In this document: in pieces, positions 63,001-64,000 of the stretch
Layout: every line of letters starts with the position of its first letter
Numbering within the stretch: position 1 is the stretch's first letter
From: Salminus brasiliensis
Taxonomy: Eukaryota; Chordata; Actinopteri; Characiformes; Bryconidae
DNA length: 64,000 nt
Assembly: GCF_030463535.1 (NCBI RefSeq)
Contig: NC_132896.1
Coordinates: 23,541,709-23,605,708 of the forward strand
Direction of reading: 5' to 3'
The notes under the pieces: model-generated
What the model saw: only the letters and a program-made list of their open reading frames with translations
The model's database searches: none
What the model was told of the DNA's origin: nothing
Translations under genes and position numbers: made by a program

Positions 63001-63905
63001 TCAGCATTTTCTCGCTTCTTTTTCTCATTTTCCAGTAGGGCTCTAAACCAAAATGACAGGATTAACAGCTTTAAAGGTGATTTGAAAGCAAGTGTAATTT
63101 TCCATAACCCCAAACCATTAACAGGCTTCTGTGACTTCTGACCTTGTAACTTAATATACTGCATCAATTTGGTCTTGTTTTTTTGTGTAGATACTTGTGA
63201 GTTACCCTCAGGGCTTTCTATGCCTAATGATTTCTGAGAAAAACGTTTGTAATTTTTAGCATTTCTGTAGTAGATTCCTATTTAAACTTTTTGAGTACTC
63301 CAGTACTCTTCTTATTTAGTTATTTTGTTTGGGTTAGATTGTTCAATAGGAAATGGAAAATGGACCAATCTGGATTTTTTTCTCCTGTTAAATTAAAGGC
63401 TTCAAATAAATTATGTTTTTCACAGACTTTAGTGTGTATTCCTGGTAATTTGGTGACATACAGCTAGAATTCCATGGGGGCTAACAAAAGTTTTGAGTTT
63501 TGACATTTATGGACCAAACTGAAGGCCTAATAGTCTAAATGTCACTCTAATAGTCACAGCTCACCACTGTTAAGATATCGAATAAAAAAGCCTCAGGAGG
63601 TGGAAGCACAAAGAAACCTAGAGCGTTAAACACCACCTGTTGTGAATACACCCTTAGGATGAACAGAAACATCACTCTTAGAAGTGTGCCCTATTTCTGT
63701 CACTCTGTGAAAGTGAATAGAACAGCTGTTATTCCTGTCACCTCTCTTGTTGCCTCTTGTTCTTCTCCTCTCTGGCTTGGGCTTTCATCTGTTGCACCTC
63801 AATGGTGTCGGGCTTACGGCGGCGCATGTACAAGTCATGGTTTCCCATGCACAGAGCCAGGATGCGCTTGTTGATGCGCAGGCGGTGTGCATAGAACACA
63901 AAGTC
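59887..63905 (-). CDS. msn: msn, moesin (3' part, last six coding exons)
   Basis: Moesin is an ERM protein that links the plasma membrane and its receptors to cortical actin. Exons in the window (minus strand): 63742-63905, 62912-63042, 62619-62779, 62419-62511, 60873-61103, 59887-60051. They join in phase into 314 residues plus stop, equivalent to about human residue 252 onward (326 residues there). Visible are the end of FERM lobe F3 ([20 protein letters not shown]), the long charged coiled coil ([20 protein letters not shown]), an acidic linker without the polyproline run of ezrin and radixin, and the C-terminal tail [20 protein letters not shown] with the regulatory Thr (human Thr558) 19 residues from the end. 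Earlier FERM exons lie beyond 64000. Moesin rather than ezrin or radixin follows from the missing polyproline and the ar neighbour. Confidence 0.95.
60225..60490 (+). mobile_element. ATCAGCCATAACATTA-family element in msn last intron
   Basis: Begins 'caatcagccataacattaaa' and continues with 'ggtgggtactgaccactgca', 'ttgtcaaagtgactcagatc', 'cttatgcttgctcg' and 'gaactgactgtttacttgct', as in a common teleost repeat I remember. Its interior differs from the copies at 17.2 and 42.8 kb although the start is shared. It lies in the intron 60052-60872. Confidence 0.85.
60873..61103 (-). CDS. msn: msn exon, end of helix and acidic linker
   Basis: 231 nt. Encodes [20 protein letters not shown], an acidic linker ([20 protein letters not shown]) and [20 protein letters not shown]. 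The acceptor is a tandem CAGCAG, so use of 61106 would add one Gln. No polyproline tract, unlike ezrin and radixin. Confidence 0.93.
61104..62418 (-). other. msn intron
   Basis: 1.3 kb of AT-rich unique sequence between the coiled-coil and acidic-linker exons. I see no extra exon. Confidence 0.75.
62419..62511 (-). CDS. msn: msn exon, coiled coil 3
   Basis: 93 nt, phase 0 at both ends, acceptor tatttaaag, donor gtgaga. Encodes [20 protein letters not shown], then [11 protein letters not shown]. It could be skipped without a frame change. Confidence 0.94.
62619..62779 (-). CDS. msn: msn exon, coiled coil 2
   Basis: 161 nt, acceptor ctaaagcag, donor gtacaa. Encodes [20 protein letters not shown], then [20 protein letters not shown] and [14 protein letters not shown], in heptad register with its neighbours. 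Confidence 0.94.
62912..63042 (-). CDS. msn: msn exon, coiled coil 1
   Basis: 131 nt, acceptor tggtttag, donor gttaga (weak but required by phase). Encodes [20 protein letters not shown], then [20 protein letters not shown] and AQE, the start of the ERM helical region. Confidence 0.93.
63043..63741 (-). other. msn intron
   Basis: About 0.7 kb of AT-rich unique intron; no element recognised. Confidence 0.75.
63742..63905 (-). CDS. msn: msn exon, end of FERM domain
   Basis: 164 nt, acceptor ttcaaaacag, donor gtgaca. Encodes [20 protein letters not shown], then [20 protein letters not shown] and [15 protein letters not shown]. Nearly identical to human, with His for Pro after FYA. Confidence 0.95.
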
Positions 63906-64000
63906 CTGTTTTGAACAGAGATACCATCTACCACATGTGTGTGAAAATATTTCAGAGACCACATTAAGCCTGTTAGAGATTACTTTAGCTTAGTATAGTT

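Overview
This is vertebrate nuclear DNA, almost certainly from a teleost fish. Genes are split by GT-AG introns, there are no bacterial-style operons, and the intergenic DNA holds many interspersed repeats that I recognise from memory as abundant in teleosts. Several of them (the ATCAGCCATAACATTA-ended family, the hairpin-like element near 47 kb and the GGCATTTAGCAGACGC element at 42.4 kb) are, as far as I recall, especially common in otophysan fishes (characins, catfishes, knifefishes). That lineage call is an inference. No database was searched.

Three protein-coding genes can be supported. (1) 2513-4142, plus strand: the last two exons of efnb1 (ephrin-B1), covering the juxtamembrane linker, transmembrane helix and cytoplasmic tail. 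The receptor-binding part lies left of the window. (2) 49755-58799, minus strand: a complete androgen receptor gene of eight coding exons that join in phase to an open frame of 598 codons plus stop. The last exon, at 49.8 kb, is too short to stand out as an ORF and was found by reading. (3) 59887-63905, minus strand: the last six coding exons of msn (moesin), from the end of the FERM domain to the C-terminal actin-binding tail, with the 5' part beyond the right edge. The order msn - ar - efnb1 matches human Xq12-q13 (MSN, AR, EFNB1), so this is an ancient linkage block. The human genes between AR and EFNB1 (OPHN1, YIPF6, STARD8) are not seen.

Between efnb1 and ar, which point towards each other, lies about 45 kb with no gene I can support. 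It is a mix of AT-rich unique DNA, teleost transposon relics and microsatellites, plus several non-repetitive GC-richer blocks (about 8.3-8.8, 12.3-12.9, 21.4-22.9, 27.4-30.2, 34.0-34.7 and 36.5-37.4 kb) that look like candidate conserved non-coding elements.

The most interesting object is the androgen receptor. Its DNA-binding domain, splice pattern and core polar steroid contacts are intact. Its N-terminal domain is only about 230 residues (over 500 in human). The FxxLF motif has decayed to ExxFF, and the AF-2 charge-clamp glutamate (human Glu897) is histidine. Both halves of the classical N/C interaction are therefore altered in one intact gene. It may be a fast-evolving second teleost androgen receptor (ar-beta type).
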